Assembly: GCA_033064195.1 (NCBI GenBank)
Contig: JARBJD010000058.1
Span: 124,001 to 188,000 of the forward strand
Source: Blattamonas nauphoetae
Lineage: Eukaryota; Preaxostyla; Oxymonadida
Reading direction: 5' to 3'
Length of the DNA stretch: 64,000 nt
Shown: in pieces, positions 1-11,359 of the stretch
Layout of the letters: every line of letters starts with the position of its first letter
Numbering within the stretch: position 1 is the stretch's first letter
Notes under the pieces: model-generated
Databases searched by the model: none
Told to the model about the DNA's origin: nothing
The model's input: only the letters and a program-made list of their open reading frames with translations
Program-made: the position numbers and the translations under genes

Positions 1-339
1 ACATCCTCCTTTTGAAACATAAATAGAGCCCGTTTCTCAATTTATCGTTCGACTGACTTTGGTTTTCATTTCACACAATGAACACGTTGACCGTTTTCGG
101 AACTCCAACACGGAAACTCCTGAAGATAGAAGTTTTTCGTCCTTTCAGCTCATCTGCTAGAAATCCTTCACAAAAATCGGACTATTCGTTTTTGTGGTTT
201 CATTTCGTATCCTATATCGAGGAAAGGAGACGTTTTTCTCGATTCGGTCCATAACGAATTGTTTGTTGAATCAAAAAACGAAATTCCTGGGTAGTATTCC
301 TCAATATGGTATATTTACTCGATTTTATAATCTTCCTAG
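1..339. other. 5' edge, no supported gene
   Basis: Short open frames exist (for example an ATG frame at 78-254 of 58 codons and a frame at 194-388), but none resembles a family I know. The stretch may hold upstream exons of the bromodomain gene that follows, because a CTAG acceptor ends at 339 and the frame after it joins the bromodomain frame. I could not find a donor giving a consistent phase upstream, so the 5' end of that gene is unresolved. Confidence 0.3.
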
Positions 340-1257
340 AACCCATCAGCTTTACCGCACCTTCTTGGGATATCCTGTACACCTCTGAGAGACATCAACA
401 CCGCACCACCTGAATTCCAAACTAGGGAAAAGAAATTGAGGTTTTATTCTTTTCGTTCGATTATTTGCTCTCGTAGCTATATTTTAAAGCTGTGTAACGA
501 CCTCATCATGCTCCCTGGAGGCTTTATTTACTTAAATTTAATCCCAGAGACAGAACCGTATTACCAAGAGTATATCGATACAGTAGCCCATCCGATGGCG
601 TTTAATCCCCTCCGTGCATCACTTCGGAATCCAAAATCTGAGATCTCTGTTGAGGAAGCCCTCAAAAATCTCGCCCTCATCTTCACCAACAGTTATCTCT
701 TTAATTACACAAGTGACTTCGCTTATGTTGCGGCACACTACATGCAATACCGATCCGTGATGAGGCTTGTGAATTCGGGTCTCTTTACAGAAGCAGAAAT
801 CAAACTTGTTGCCTCGTCAGCCAACTGGAAGGGTACCCCACAGGCGGAGCCTCAGTCCAGCCTAAAGACAGAAACGGTGCAACAAACGGGTGATGAGCCA
901 AGTGCTCAGGACGATCCCTCTGAAGATGAGGAGGAAAGCGAAGAATCGTCTCTCCCGGAACAAGTGCCCATCATCCCGTACGAATGGCCAGAAGAGCCCA
1001 ATCTTGACGAAATTCTTGAGCGTAGTGAAGGTGATGATGTTCCCCTCTCTTGGGATGAAAGGGAGGAGGTCATGGACCTCTTCGCAAAAACAAAAGCTTC
1101 GTACCATCCACTTTGTGTTGCATTCCTCCAACTCACGTCTTCTCATCTTTCGATTCCATCAACACAACTTGGCCATGGACGCCATTTTGATGTTGATGAC
1201 CTTCCAGTCGTGATTCAGAGAGCATTGTTAACATTCCTCCGAAAAGCGACGATTTGA
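340..1257 (+). CDS. BET-like protein: one bromodomain plus NET-type C-terminus
   Basis: Probable chromatin reader of the BET class (Brd/Bdf): the bromodomain binds acetyl-lysine on histones and the NET domain recruits partners. Helix Z is visible in ILKLCNDLI just after 477, followed by YIDTVAHPMAF (ZA-loop end, as PMDL in BET proteins) and by the helix B/C block IFTNSYLFNYTSDF, where N aligns with the acetyl-lysine-binding Asn. An acidic linker rich in Glu and Ser separates this from a C-terminal block beginning LSWDEREEVMDLF and ending LLTFLRKA, which matches the NET pattern. A 36-nt GT-AG intron at 441-476 is likely; it is in frame and lacks stops, so retention cannot be excluded. The 5' end is uncertain. 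Only one bromodomain is seen, whereas animal and fungal BET proteins have two. The gene converges on the pseudokinase gene. Confidence 0.7.
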   Translation, partial: NPSALPHLLGISCTPLRDINTAPPEFQTREKKLRFYSFRSIICSRSYILKLCNDLIMLPGGFIYLNLIPETEPYYQEYIDTVAHPMAFNPLRASLRNPKSEISVEEALKNLALIFTNSYLFNYTSDFAYVAAHYMQYRSVMRLVNSGLFTEAEIKLVASSANWKGTPQAEPQSSLKTETVQQTGDEPSAQDDPSEDEEESEESSLPEQVPIIPYEWPEEPNLDEILERSEGDDVPLSWDEREEVMDLFAKTKASYHPLCVAFLQLTSSHLSIPSTQLGHGRHFDVDDLPVVIQRALLTFLRKATI

Positions 1258-1497
1258 TTTGTCTTGTTTACCCATTTCATTGATTGAAACATTTCTCGAT
1301 TGATCATATCACAAGGACCAAGAGGGAATCCAGTATTCATCTGTGTGTCGTAACCGATGATATATTGAGATTGAAGCGTAAGATAATGAGAGTCAATGAT
1401 GCCCCACTCTCAGAAAGATCAGCAGTGAACAGGATAGATCTCAATATCTCATAGAAACGATGACATGTGGAAATGAAGGAAAAAGAAGACAAAATGG

Positions 1498-2379
1498 TCA
1501 TAAATCCATCGAAAAAAGAGATGCAAGTGTGGACGAGTCTGGATTCTCTCCATAGTCGGCATATTGCATCAGAGTCTCATCAATTGCCTGGTTGTCCTCG
1601 ATCTCTTCGAGAAAATCGATAACCTGCAAGATCGGCATTCTGCGTTCTGGTTCATGTGCCCAGCATCGTTCAATGAGATTCATGACGTCAGAATCTGGAA
1701 TAAGAGTGAGAGAGGGACGGTCACCATTCTGAATGTATCGTTCTGCTTCAACCGCAGAAAGATGTGACCAAGGCACTTCTTCCGTCACCATTTCCCACAT
1801 AATCATCCCAAAACTGAATACTCCACTTGCAACAGTTGGCGGTTCCCCTCGTCCTACTTCAGGGGCCCTCCATCGAACGCTTTCAAAACCTCCATCAATT
1901 AGTGTGACACATTCTCCATCTGTAAACTGTTTCTGATAAAGTGGCTTGTGATTTTGCTTTTTTGTGCGTTGGTATTCATCATAGTATGTGTCAGGAGGCG
2001 GGGGAGAGCGGACGCTTCGGAATTTAGGACGGTAGTTTGTTGGCATTGGATTTTTGGATCGTGAAGAAGATGATCCTTGTGAATTGAAAGACAGTGAGCT
2101 CGGTGGACTCTTGGTGCGATTTTTACTGGATGATTGTGGTGGAGGTGGAGAAACACTGTGAGGGCGGAGTGAGAGATCACTGGCTCCGCGTAAGTGAAGG
2201 AAGGCATTGTTATCCTTTTCAATCATGACTGAAAAAGGTGACAGGCGTCCAAAGATGACGTGATGTGGATCCTCACGACTCACTTCTTCGAGTCCTCGAG
2301 CGATTGACAATCCAACAGCGATTGGCGATAATTTGGGAGGTTGATGAGGATCATAATTGCGGTGCGGTATCATTAACAA
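1498..2379 (-). CDS. Truncated TKL-like pseudokinase
   Basis: A 293-residue protein holding only the second half of a protein kinase fold. LSIARGLEEV matches helix E. The catalytic-loop position reads FGRLSPFSVMI instead of HRDLKxxNIL, so the catalytic Asp is missing. No DFG is recognisable. A 70-residue Ser/Pro-rich insert follows, then VRWRAPEV (APE motif), FSFGMIMWEMVTEEVPW (helix F) and LIERCWAHEPERRM (helix H/I with the conserved Arg). The N-lobe with the glycine loop and VAIK lysine is absent, and only 179 bp separate this gene from the transporter gene, too little to encode it unless other exons lie elsewhere. It is unlikely to phosphorylate anything; a scaffold role or a decaying copy are both possible. 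The Pro/Ser insert sits where the activation segment should be. Confidence 0.65.
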   Translation of the reverse strand: MLMIPHRNYDPHQPPKLSPIAVGLSIARGLEEVSREDPHHVIFGRLSPFSVMIEKDNNAFLHLRGASDLSLRPHSVSPPPPQSSSKNRTKSPPSSLSFNSQGSSSSRSKNPMPTNYRPKFRSVRSPPPPDTYYDEYQRTKKQNHKPLYQKQFTDGECVTLIDGGFESVRWRAPEVGRGEPPTVASGVFSFGMIMWEMVTEEVPWSHLSAVEAERYIQNGDRPSLTLIPDSDVMNLIERCWAHEPERRMPILQVIDFLEEIEDNQAIDETLMQYADYGENPDSSTLASLFSMDL

Positions 2380-2558
2380 ATGCTGATGAAACTGTACCTC
2401 AGTTTTTATTTTAGAAGTTGTGGCAATTGGAAAACCGTAATCAATTCATTTTGATGGTTGATTCCTCAAGACAAACACAAATTGACAATTCTGAATGTTC
2501 ATGCAGATGATAAAACAAGAAACGAAAGATTTGCAAAAGGAAAAGGACAAATAGACGG
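2380..2558. other. Spacer between two minus-strand genes
   Basis: 179 bp, AT-rich, between the transporter stop codon and the pseudokinase start. It must contain the transporter's 3' end and any pseudokinase promoter. It is too short to contain a kinase N-lobe. Confidence 0.4.
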
Positions 2559-4682
2559 TTAGTCTCCATGCACTTCCCTCAACGACGGAGAACTGGCTGC
2601 AAACTCAGTGACACCATCAATTGACGCATAAGAATGCGCGAACTCCTCGCTTGAGAGTGTCCTTTGATCATCCCCCTCGTCTACTGTCGTTTGCACAGCT
2701 GATGGGTGAGACTTCTGTCCCTGAGTGTCGAGCTGTTCAGCGCAGACCTCAGCGTTGTAGCCACCGTCCCCCGCCATGCCCTGCAGTCGCCCGCCGAAGG
2801 CCCCGTCGTCGGTGTGGTCGTGCATTCTCTGCTCAGACCACATTTCGGGCTTGAAAATGGTGGAGGCTGCGATGGACATGGGGAGTTCGGTCAGCATCGA
2901 AAGAAGCTGGCCCGTCTGTGTTCCAGGCGCACACGCCTGACTGATCTGGTCGAACACCTTCTGTGCTTCGGGGGAGACCACCTTCTTGTTTGTGGCGGGG
3001 TCCGACATCCAAAACTGGGCGCATTTTTTGATGGGCTGTGTCTCGGTGAGCCTCCGCTCGTGCCGGCTCAGCAGTTCTTCTCGCTCGTCCTGAGCCGGCT
3101 GCTTGACCGATACGCCGCGCAGTTCGTGCATGGTGGACCGCATTTTGACTTTCCTGTTTTGGAAATGGGGCGAGGAAGGGCGGGCGGTGTACGTTTGCGA
3201 GAAGAGGGGTTGTGACGCGTGGTGGGCGTGTTCCTCCTTCCAGTCTGCCCATCCTTCCGGAATGGCACCGAGCTCGTCCCTCGGTGGGGAGTGTGCTATC
3301 TCTGCCATCTCCTCCTCCCTCTCTTCCCGCTCCTCCTTCTCCTTCATCTCCTTCACCTTCGTCATCGAGACTTGCGTGGCGTCCTGCACCCACAGCATGA
3401 ACAGCAGCACAATCAAGATGCCCTCGAACGCCCACACAAACACTTCCCCATAACTTTTGTAGAACGACGACAGCAGACCCACAGCGGCGTAGAAAATGTT
3501 CGAAAACGAGCGACTAATCTGAACGACGTTGCTGACGTTGCCGTGCGAAACACTGCCGTCCATTGCGAGCCAAAACACGTTCACGTCCATCCCAGCCACA
3601 AACAGCCCGTTCAGCGCGTGGGCGACGCAGAACATGATCACGTTGCCGCCGAGCGCGTAGCAGATGGTGCAGCAGAGCAGGCAGATGAAGCCGAAGAAGA
3701 GCGACAGGAACAGCGCGGCTCGTTTGGAGACCTTGTCGAGGATCTTGCCGAACACTGTCGACCCGACAATCATCATCACTCCTGCCGTCGCGAACCCGAT
3801 CCCAATCACCGAGTCGCCCTCGTGCTGCACCGTCTCGCCGAAGACAGACGAGAAGAAGGCGCCGATGCAGCGCTGGAGGATGTAGCAGAACATGACGGGG
3901 TACGTCCAGAAGCACTTCAGCACGCTGAACAGAGACGCCAGCGACGAGCACAATCCTTCCTTCTTCTCCACACTCGCAGCTTCTGCCTTCTTCCGAGTGC
4001 ACGTGCAGGGCGACGACTGAGTGATGCCAATGACAATCATGAGAGCCACGCCGACAATCCCAAACCCAGTGAAGGTGAGGACAACCGAGCTCTTTGCCCA
4101 TCCGAGCCCAAACAGGGCCGATCCGAGCAGGTTGCCGATGGGCGAGTTGAAGTGGTAGATGGAGTAGAACATGCCCGTCATCGCACCGACTGTGGACGGG
4201 GTGGTCATCGAGTTCATCAGCCATGTCCACCCGCCCCACATCATTTGGTTCGACAGGCCGTTCAGCAGGACGCCGATGAAGAGGACGGCGATTGTCCATG
4301 TTTCCATATTTTGTCCGTTATTTGTGGTCCATAAAACGAAGTATGTGATACAGGAGAACGAGATGGCCAAGATGGCCGAGATTTGTAACGAGGCAATTCC
4401 TCCGAATTTGCGGATGATGATTGGGGCGAAGATCGCACTGAAAGTAAGGGTGAATCCGTAGAAAAAATGAATATATCCGCAAAGAGATGGGAAAAGAGAT
4501 GACATGTAGTTCATGGATGGTTGGGTAGCAATAGTTAGAGAACAGAATGCGAGAGCAAGGAGGATGACTTTAAAAATCGGACTCTGCTGTTTTGTAGGAT
4601 GTGATTTTTCATCCATACAAACTGTATTTAGAATAGAGATGGAGTCAGTTGGAGTATGATGAGTTGAGAGAAGCGTGGACAT
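2559..4682 (-). CDS. UNC93-like MFS membrane protein with long cytosolic tail
   Basis: A 707-residue membrane protein. Residues about 30-440 contain roughly twelve hydrophobic segments, including VILLALAFCSLTIA, WTIAVLFIGVLLNG and IFYAAVGLLSSFY, as in the major facilitator superfamily. The block MMWGGWTWLMNSM followed by GAMTGMFYSIYHFNSPIGN resembles the UNC93-like branch, in which a GQG-type loop precedes a transmembrane pair. The last 240 residues are hydrophilic and acidic (runs of Glu near KEMKEKEEREERE), presumably a cytosolic regulatory tail. It is a single uninterrupted exon. Long antisense frames over this gene are shadows caused by its GC-rich codons. Its substrate, if it transports at all, cannot be read from the sequence. 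It is divergent from the NLE1 gene, with 171 bp between the start codons. Confidence 0.7.
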   Translation of the reverse strand: MSTLLSTHHTPTDSISILNTVCMDEKSHPTKQQSPIFKVILLALAFCSLTIATQPSMNYMSSLFPSLCGYIHFFYGFTLTFSAIFAPIIIRKFGGIASLQISAILAISFSCITYFVLWTTNNGQNMETWTIAVLFIGVLLNGLSNQMMWGGWTWLMNSMTTPSTVGAMTGMFYSIYHFNSPIGNLLGSALFGLGWAKSSVVLTFTGFGIVGVALMIVIGITQSSPCTCTRKKAEAASVEKKEGLCSSLASLFSVLKCFWTYPVMFCYILQRCIGAFFSSVFGETVQHEGDSVIGIGFATAGVMMIVGSTVFGKILDKVSKRAALFLSLFFGFICLLCCTICYALGGNVIMFCVAHALNGLFVAGMDVNVFWLAMDGSVSHGNVSNVVQISRSFSNIFYAAVGLLSSFYKSYGEVFVWAFEGILIVLLFMLWVQDATQVSMTKVKEMKEKEEREEREEEMAEIAHSPPRDELGAIPEGWADWKEEHAHHASQPLFSQTYTARPSSPHFQNRKVKMRSTMHELRGVSVKQPAQDEREELLSRHERRLTETQPIKKCAQFWMSDPATNKKVVSPEAQKVFDQISQACAPGTQTGQLLSMLTELPMSIAASTIFKPEMWSEQRMHDHTDDGAFGGRLQGMAGDGGYNAEVCAEQLDTQGQKSHPSAVQTTVDEGDDQRTLSSEEFAHSYASIDGVTEFAASSPSLREVHGD

Positions 4683-4853
4683 TGGAAACTGGACTAGTGA
4701 TTCATCAACGTTGGGAAAATACTAGGGTTCGTACTGGTAAAAATCATGGGGATACAGTGACAGAACTATGTGGGTAACGATTTATGCATTGATATACAGG
4801 AGAACATTGTGAATTCCTGTGTTGTCTTGAAGATCCTTCCACTTTTTTTTCTG

Positions 4854-6439
4854 ATGAGTGGCGAAGGAAACGATTTCGGTGCACCATACGATGAGCAGAC
4901 CACCATCGAGTTTCGTTCTGTAGATGGAGAACCAGCTGGTGATCCAATTATGATTTCTCAATCGACCACAACGGAACAACTGGAACAAGTCCTCAACACC
5001 GTTCTTCAGAACGTATGAACTAATATTATCAATGATTTACCACTATCGTCTCTGTTTTAATAGGATGATGAGCAACCATATACTTTTTGGGTGAAGGGCA
5101 AGGAAATTTCTGGAGATATTGGATCTTTCTTAACCAAAGTTGGAATTTCATCAAGTGAAACAACAACTCCAATTGTCTATTTACCACAAGCCCTTTTTCG
5201 TGTAGCTCCTGTTTCACGATGCTCTTCTGAACTACCAGGCCACACTGCCCCGATCTTGGCCGCCCAGTTCAGTCCCGATGGCGTTCTTGTGGCAAGTGGG
5301 TCTGGGGATCATACTCTGCGAATATGGGATATGAATACTGAGACTCCTCTTGCCACATGTGAAGGTCATTCAGACAATGTTCTGACAGTGAATTGGGCAC
5401 CTGACGGACAAAAAGTGTGCTCTGGAGGGAAGGAAGGGGAACTCCGAGTGTGGGATCGGGATGGCCAGCAAAGGTCTCGCTTGAGGGGGCATACAAAGTG
5501 GATCAACAGCGTCTCGTGGGAGCCCTACCACGTGCACGGCCGTTCAGACCACCTCGTCAGTGCATCCAAAGACTCCACAGCCAAGATCTGGCACGCCCCG
5601 TCTTCCCGCTGCGTCCAGACACTCTCAGCACACAAACTGTCCGTGACGAGTGTGGCGTGGGGAGGAGAAGGGAAGATCTACACCGCCAGCGAGGATGGGA
5701 GTGTGATGATGTGGGACGCGGAGACTGGGCAGAACAGGGGCATCCTCGGTCGGTCGCGGACACACAGCCATTGGGTCAACACCATCGCCCTCAGCACCGA
5801 CTACGCCCTCCGTCTCGGCCCCTTCGACGAGCACGGTCTTCAGAAGGGCACCGACAGCGAGCGGAAGGCCGACGCGCAACTCCGCTACCTCCGAGTCAAG
5901 TCTGGGCACCCGTTCGAGACTGGGCGGAAGAAGGCAGGCGTGCCTCCTCCTCCCATCGCATCCAACATGTCTGAGCGGGTGCTGACTGGGTCTGACGACT
6001 TCACTCTCTCGCTGTGGGATCCCCGTGCCCCTCTCGACCCCATCAAGAAGATGACTGGCCATCAGGGCGTGGTGAACAGTGTCGCGTTCTCTCCGTGCGG
6101 CCGCTTTATCGCTTCTGCTTCGTTTGACAAGTCCATCCGCATTTGGGACGGCGTGGGAGGGGGCCTCATTGCGACGATGCGTGGCCACGTTGGACGGGTG
6201 TACCAAGTCCGGTGGTCTGCTGACTCCCGCCTGGTCGTGTCGTGTTCTGAGGACTCGACGGCGAAAGTGTGGGATATGAAGACAAAGAAGCTCAAGAATG
6301 ATCTACCTGGTCATTCGGATGAAGTTTATTCAGTTGATTGGAGTCCTGATGGGGAGAGAGTTGTCTCAGTTGGGAAAGACAAGAACCTCAGGATGTTTGT
6401 GCTTTTTCTTCTTCATACTTTCGTAGATGGAGACAATAA
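4854..6439 (+). CDS. NLE1: Notchless homologue, 60S ribosome assembly WD40 protein
   Basis: Notchless/Rsa4 binds the Rea1 AAA+ ATPase on pre-60S particles and is needed for their maturation in the nucleolus. Three exons are deduced: 4854-5012, 5064-6394 and 6427-6439, giving about 500 residues, the usual family size. The N-terminal NLE domain ends in YLPQALFRVAPVSRCSS and is followed by GHTAPILAAQFSPDG and repeated WD units (IRIWDG, AKVWDM), about eight in all. The second intron is only 32 nt (donor GTTTGTGC, acceptor TCGTAG), and its removal gives the family's typical ending LRIWRQ followed by TAA, strong support for the join. The exon 1 ATG was chosen because upstream codons do not resemble the family. 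VPS39 follows on the same strand after 143 bp. Confidence 0.9.
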
Positions 6440-6582
6440 CAACATTTTTTCTTTGAAAGATACATTTCACTTTGAAAATGAAGACTTAAGAAACTGTTCT
6501 AAACTCTTTCAACCGAGAAAATCGCATAAAGCAGTCTGGATCACCCTCGAATGTGCTAGTGAACTAAAACCGACTGTACTTA

Positions 6583-9500
6583 ATGGAAACACATTCGCAT
6601 TTCACTTTTTCTGATCTTCCAAGTTCTCTCTCAGGAAAAGAGATCGAATGCGCAGCAGCATATGGTTTCTTCTTCTCACGTGCATTATTTCACTTGTTTA
6701 GGAAATAGCATTTATTTTGGATTGTCTACAGGTGTCCTATGTCAATTTACTATCGAAGGAAAGGAAAATATGACGGTTTTTTCGCTCATATTCTGTGAAT
6801 TACCATCAGACTCTTTTCACGAAAGAAAATGCCATATCTAAGAAGCCTATCCAATGGATTTTCCTTGTACCGGCTCTTGAGCACATTTTATTGCTTGTTG
6901 GTATCCAATTTATTGTCCTTATTGTGATACATATGTTCTTTTTCAGATGGCTCCATTCAAATTGTCGATCTCTCGACATTTAAGCCAATAACAACTCTCA
7001 AAGAGACTCGAGGAACAAAGCTTGCTTGTGCAGATCTTCAGCTTCGACAGGGACATCAACATTTTGCAGTATTCACAGGAAAAAGTGTAAAAATTTTTGA
7101 GTCTGTTGGCGATACTTACAAGCAGGCGTTCGTTTGCATATATATCTTTTTCTGATTGATATCTGTCAGGATACTCTTTCTGCACTACCGACACTCCAAT
7201 CAATGTGTCTCTTTGATAGATATCTTGTGTTTGGGTATACGGGGTGTCTGGAGTTTCTTACGTTGAAGACAGGTGATCCAACAAAACACCAATATAACTA
7301 CGGGAACCAAAATGAGACGAAATTTCTCTATTTTGCCACTGAAGCTAAATTGTTGATAGTAGGAACTGGCTGTTTGTATTTTCATCTCAACAACTTCTTT
7401 CCAGCTGAACAATTGTATCTTTCGCCATCACTAACATTGAAACACCGACAAGTTCTTTCACAGAATCCATCAGAATTGTCAAATAATTATTTTAGTGTGG
7501 ATCTTTCGCATTTCAGAACTCTTCACTCTCCATCCACCAATCATTTTAGCATATATCCATCCATATGCAATTACAGCATTATATTCTGAGCTCGTTGTTC
7601 TTGACACATCTGATTTCACCTCAGCTCCTCAGGAACTGACACATCGGCGTGGATCCCCTGCCCTTTTCTTTCCCCGAGGAAAAGAGGCAATATTTCTGAC
7701 ACGACGATCTAAACCAACACAAGTTGCCAAGAAGGGAGCAGCAGTCACTCAAATTCCCCAGTATCAGTCACACCAGCTCTTTCGTGTCTCGATGATCTCG
7801 GCCACAGTCCAAGTCCTTCGCCATCTTCTCACTGATGAATACAATGCATTTGCCACAGCCGAAAAAGAGTACAATCGCATATATCGTCATGGATCGTTTG
7901 ATCTCATCGGAGGCGCCCGCGAACACGAGGCTGCCATCGTCATGCGGGAACTGGGCATCTACGGAATGACCCATCCCCCGTTCAACTTCCCCACAAGCTT
8001 CAAATTCTTCATCAATGCCAAGATCGACCCTCGTCTCATCCTGTCCATGTTCTCTTCCTTCCTCACCGGTGTCCCTCGCTTCTGCCCTCCCCTCTTCTTC
8101 GAGGAAGCAGATGCTCCGTACGACCAAGTCGGCGTCGACACCGAAATCGATCCAACAACTTACAACCCGTCGGCACACCCAACATCGCAGGAATGGAACG
8201 ACCTTCTGTCCCTCCCGTTCCGAACTTGCGTGAACAACCCCGCTGCCTTCAGCACCGAACCCGGAAAGGCGACGAAAGTGCTCGACCTGTCCGACAAGTC
8301 GACGATGGTCATTCCGAAGCCTCGGACAGACGTCCGCATTCAGCAGGCAGCAGACAAGAACACCACTCCCGGGCTCCTCCCGCTGTCACACCTCGCCAAC
8401 CCGCAGCCGTCGCAACTCCTCATCCCTCTCAACTTGGAATATGTCATCAAAACAACAAACACAACCGACAGCCAGAAAACAAAGTATTTCAACGACGCTC
8501 TGCTGAACCTGGTGCATTACTTGTGGCACATCCGAACGAAATGCAACTGCCCTCACGCTGTTGTGAAGACGTACCTCGAATCGATCGTCGACCAGTCCCT
8601 CCTCCGCCTCGCCAGCTTCCTCTCCTCGCCCATCCTCTCCAACATCATCCACCTCTCCCCAGACTCCTTCCACTGCTCGTACGAGACGATCCGCTCCACT
8701 CTCTTCTACACCGGACGGTACTCCATCCTCGCCGAGTGGCTCTCCAACAACGGCGACAATGTGAGTGCGCTCGAGCTCTTCCGCCGCATCGGGACTGGCG
8801 ACCTCGTTGAAGAGATCCTGCAGAGCAGGGCAGACAGCCCTCGCGACACAGTGTCGTCCAATCCGGCGAGTGATTGGGAGATCTTCGACACGCCCGACAA
8901 CCTCTCCCCAACACCCCCGAATTCCGTCGAGCGAGACATCCAGCCTCCTCTTCCGCCGCAGCCAAGCACCGAAATCGAAGAGTCTCACGCCGTCCCCAAA
9001 ACAACACTCCTGTCCGGGCCGTTCATTGACAACCCGATGAAGCAGAATGCCTTCCAGCGCACTCTCTCCATCCTCAAACAGTTTGGAGGGACGATCGATT
9101 TGGTCGACTCGTCCTTGTCGAATGTGGAGTGGAAAGGCGCTCCGTTTGTCAATGTGGATTGGTCGCCTGTTCCTGAAGTTGACGACGAGGAGGACGATGG
9201 GAAGGAGAGTGCAGTGGAGAAGTACAACACAGACTCTCTGGTCTCAACTGTGCTCTCCCTCGATCTGAACGAGCAGGACCATCCCATCCAGTCCAGACAT
9301 ACCAAGCTCCTCTTTTTGTTCGCTGAGTGGGTCTTCCAAGCAAACCCCCTTCTCGCCATGCCGATTCTGATCGAACGCCCCCTCATGAAGCTCACTCCGT
9401 TCTCGGCCACTCTCGTCTTCCTGATCCAAGTCGAGGAGCACATCAACGAGAAGGAGCTGGCGTCCCTTCGGAGGAAGGAGAGGAAGGGCGAGGAGCGCTC

Positions 9501-11199
9501 GGCTGCTCAGAAGAAGGATTGGGAAGACGACATCCGAAACAAGCTGAAGTGGGTTCTTCTGAAGAAGGACAACGAGGAAATGGCGATCAACGCGGGCATC
9601 TCGTTCATCCGACTCATCTTCCCCGACATCTTCTCAACCGACACCGTCGACCGCATCAAAGTCGACACGCAGCACTTCTACGGCTCGGTCCTCTTCCCCC
9701 CTGCGCTCTTCGTCGCTCTCCCCCCGACTCTCCAATACCTCTCCTTCCTCATCCTCTGCTGCGAGGTCTCGTCCCCTGTCGTCCACAACCTGTTCGTCAA
9801 CAGACTCCTCAGTCTCTGCCTCGCCTTTGTCAAGCTCCACCCGCAACACAACGCAGCCACAACGAGTGGCGGTCGAGGACACTGGGCGGAGAACATCGTG
9901 TCTGGACTGGCCGGGTATCAGTTCAGGGAAGACCCCGTGTCGATGTGGGATTACCGAAAGGCCAGAGACGACAGGCCTCCCAGCGACCTCATCGAGTCGA
10001 TCCCGCCTCCGCCCACAGCCGGCACAGACAAAGGGATCCTCGGGATGCTCAGAGGGGCTCTTGTGACGTTCCTGAAACTGTCGTTCATCGAGGACAGTCA
10101 GGCGAGGATGCACCTGCCGTTCCCAACCGCTCCTCTTGATGTCGACAGCCTGATCGAGCGAATGAAAGGGACGACACTGCTGACAGAGCTGTGTTTGTGT
10201 CTGAAGCACAAAGGGAGGCTGAGCGAGTGTGTGTACATCCAAGCTGTGCTGATGGACAATCTTTCCGCTGCTGTCGACACCGTCCTTGAGCATCACAGTG
10301 CCGACGCTGCGAAGACTCTTGTGTGGCTGGCTGCTCGAGGCGTTGTGATGCGGAAGGAGGACAAGGTCAACCCCAATCCCGACCTCGACTTCCCTGCCCC
10401 GCTCCCAACTCACCAAAAGCGAATTGCGAACAGCGCGCGATGGAGTGTACGACTGAACGACAATTCGAATGTTCTTCTGAACAACCTCGGCCAGTTTCGG
10501 ATGGAAAAGGAGGAAGGAACAAAGTCGGTCCAGCTGACCCCGTCCAAACCCCTCCCGCGCCCCATCCCGTCCACCTCTCGCTCATCAACGTCATCCACCC
10601 GCTTACTCTCTGCTAATGCGCCAGACGAACTCCCTCCTCGAATCAAAACCGCAATGTCGTTGCACAAGCGGTTCCTCGCCATCCTCTCCCCTTCGGAATT
10701 CTTCTCCACATTCGACCCCTCCACTCCTCTCCACTGGATCCACGACCTCGTTTCAACCGCATTCTCATCGCACTACTCGCAACTCCTCCTCCACAAAACA
10801 TCCGAAGCGGTCCTCCACACCGTCCACACCCAACACTCCGTCGAGAACGTCCTCCTTTCCCAGCGCTACAAAACAATCCGGTCGAACACTCTCTGCGACA
10901 AGTGCCACAACCCCCTCTCCTCCAAGATTGTGTGCATCTACCCCAACGGCTGCTGTGTCCACGAGGCATGTGCTGTCAAAGCAGAGCGAACCGAGCCCAG
11001 TCCGTCCCTCTCCCCGCGCGGCGATGTGGACGGCGAGAAGATCCTTCACGGAAGGGCAGCAGAGGTTGCGAGCATCTGCCCTGTGAGTGGCATCTCCTTT
11101 GAACGACAGGGAGAGCTCGAGCACATGAAGCTGAACCGGATGATGCTCAAGGATCAGCAAGGAAGGTCGATGGAGTACAAAACAATCGTCTTGCAGTGA
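6583..11199 (+). CDS. VPS39: VPS39/Vam6-like HOPS-CORVET subunit
   Basis: A tethering-complex subunit that binds Rab7/Ypt7 on late endosomes and vacuoles. Exons by frame continuity: 6583-6664, 6702-6775, 6810-6900, 6947-7131, 7170-7371, then from 7405; a further small intron near 7450-7520 is not resolved. The joined N-terminus gives a citron-homology (CNH) beta-propeller: GNSIYFGLSTGVLCQF, ILLLVDGSIQIVDL and LFDRYLVFGYTG. The large 3' exon encodes the clathrin-repeat alpha solenoid and ends in a VPS39_2-type zinc domain (NTLCDKCHNPLSSKIVCIYP, then CCVHEAC). Overall length of about 1,350 residues is larger than human VPS39 (886). Several Ser/Pro- and Lys-rich inserts account for the difference. 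TGFBRAP1/VPS3 is the alternative assignment within the same family. It ends tail to tail with MON1, a partner in the same Rab7 pathway. Confidence 0.8.
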
Positions 11200-11359
11200 A
11201 TGCTTCTTCCTGTTTTGATTAAGGCTCTTCATTTCTTTCTGTAGTTTGTTAAACTATGTTTCTCTCTTTCTGTGGAAGTTCGTTCAATGGATGCTGATGC
11301 CATTGAGAAGAGAAGAACGAAAAGGGGAAATCGTTGAAGTGAAAACAAGATTAACAGGA

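Noticed and set aside
3219-4334. 371-codon plus-strand frame opposite the MFS gene
   Set aside because: Pro/Arg/His-rich shadow of the transporter; the minus strand has twelve hydrophobic segments and is the real gene.
6601-6634. TTTTTCTGAT to CTCTCAG taken as the end of an intron before VPS39
   Set aside because: Reading through from the ATG at 6583 gives a continuous N-terminus that joins the CNH domain, so it is exon sequence, not an intron.
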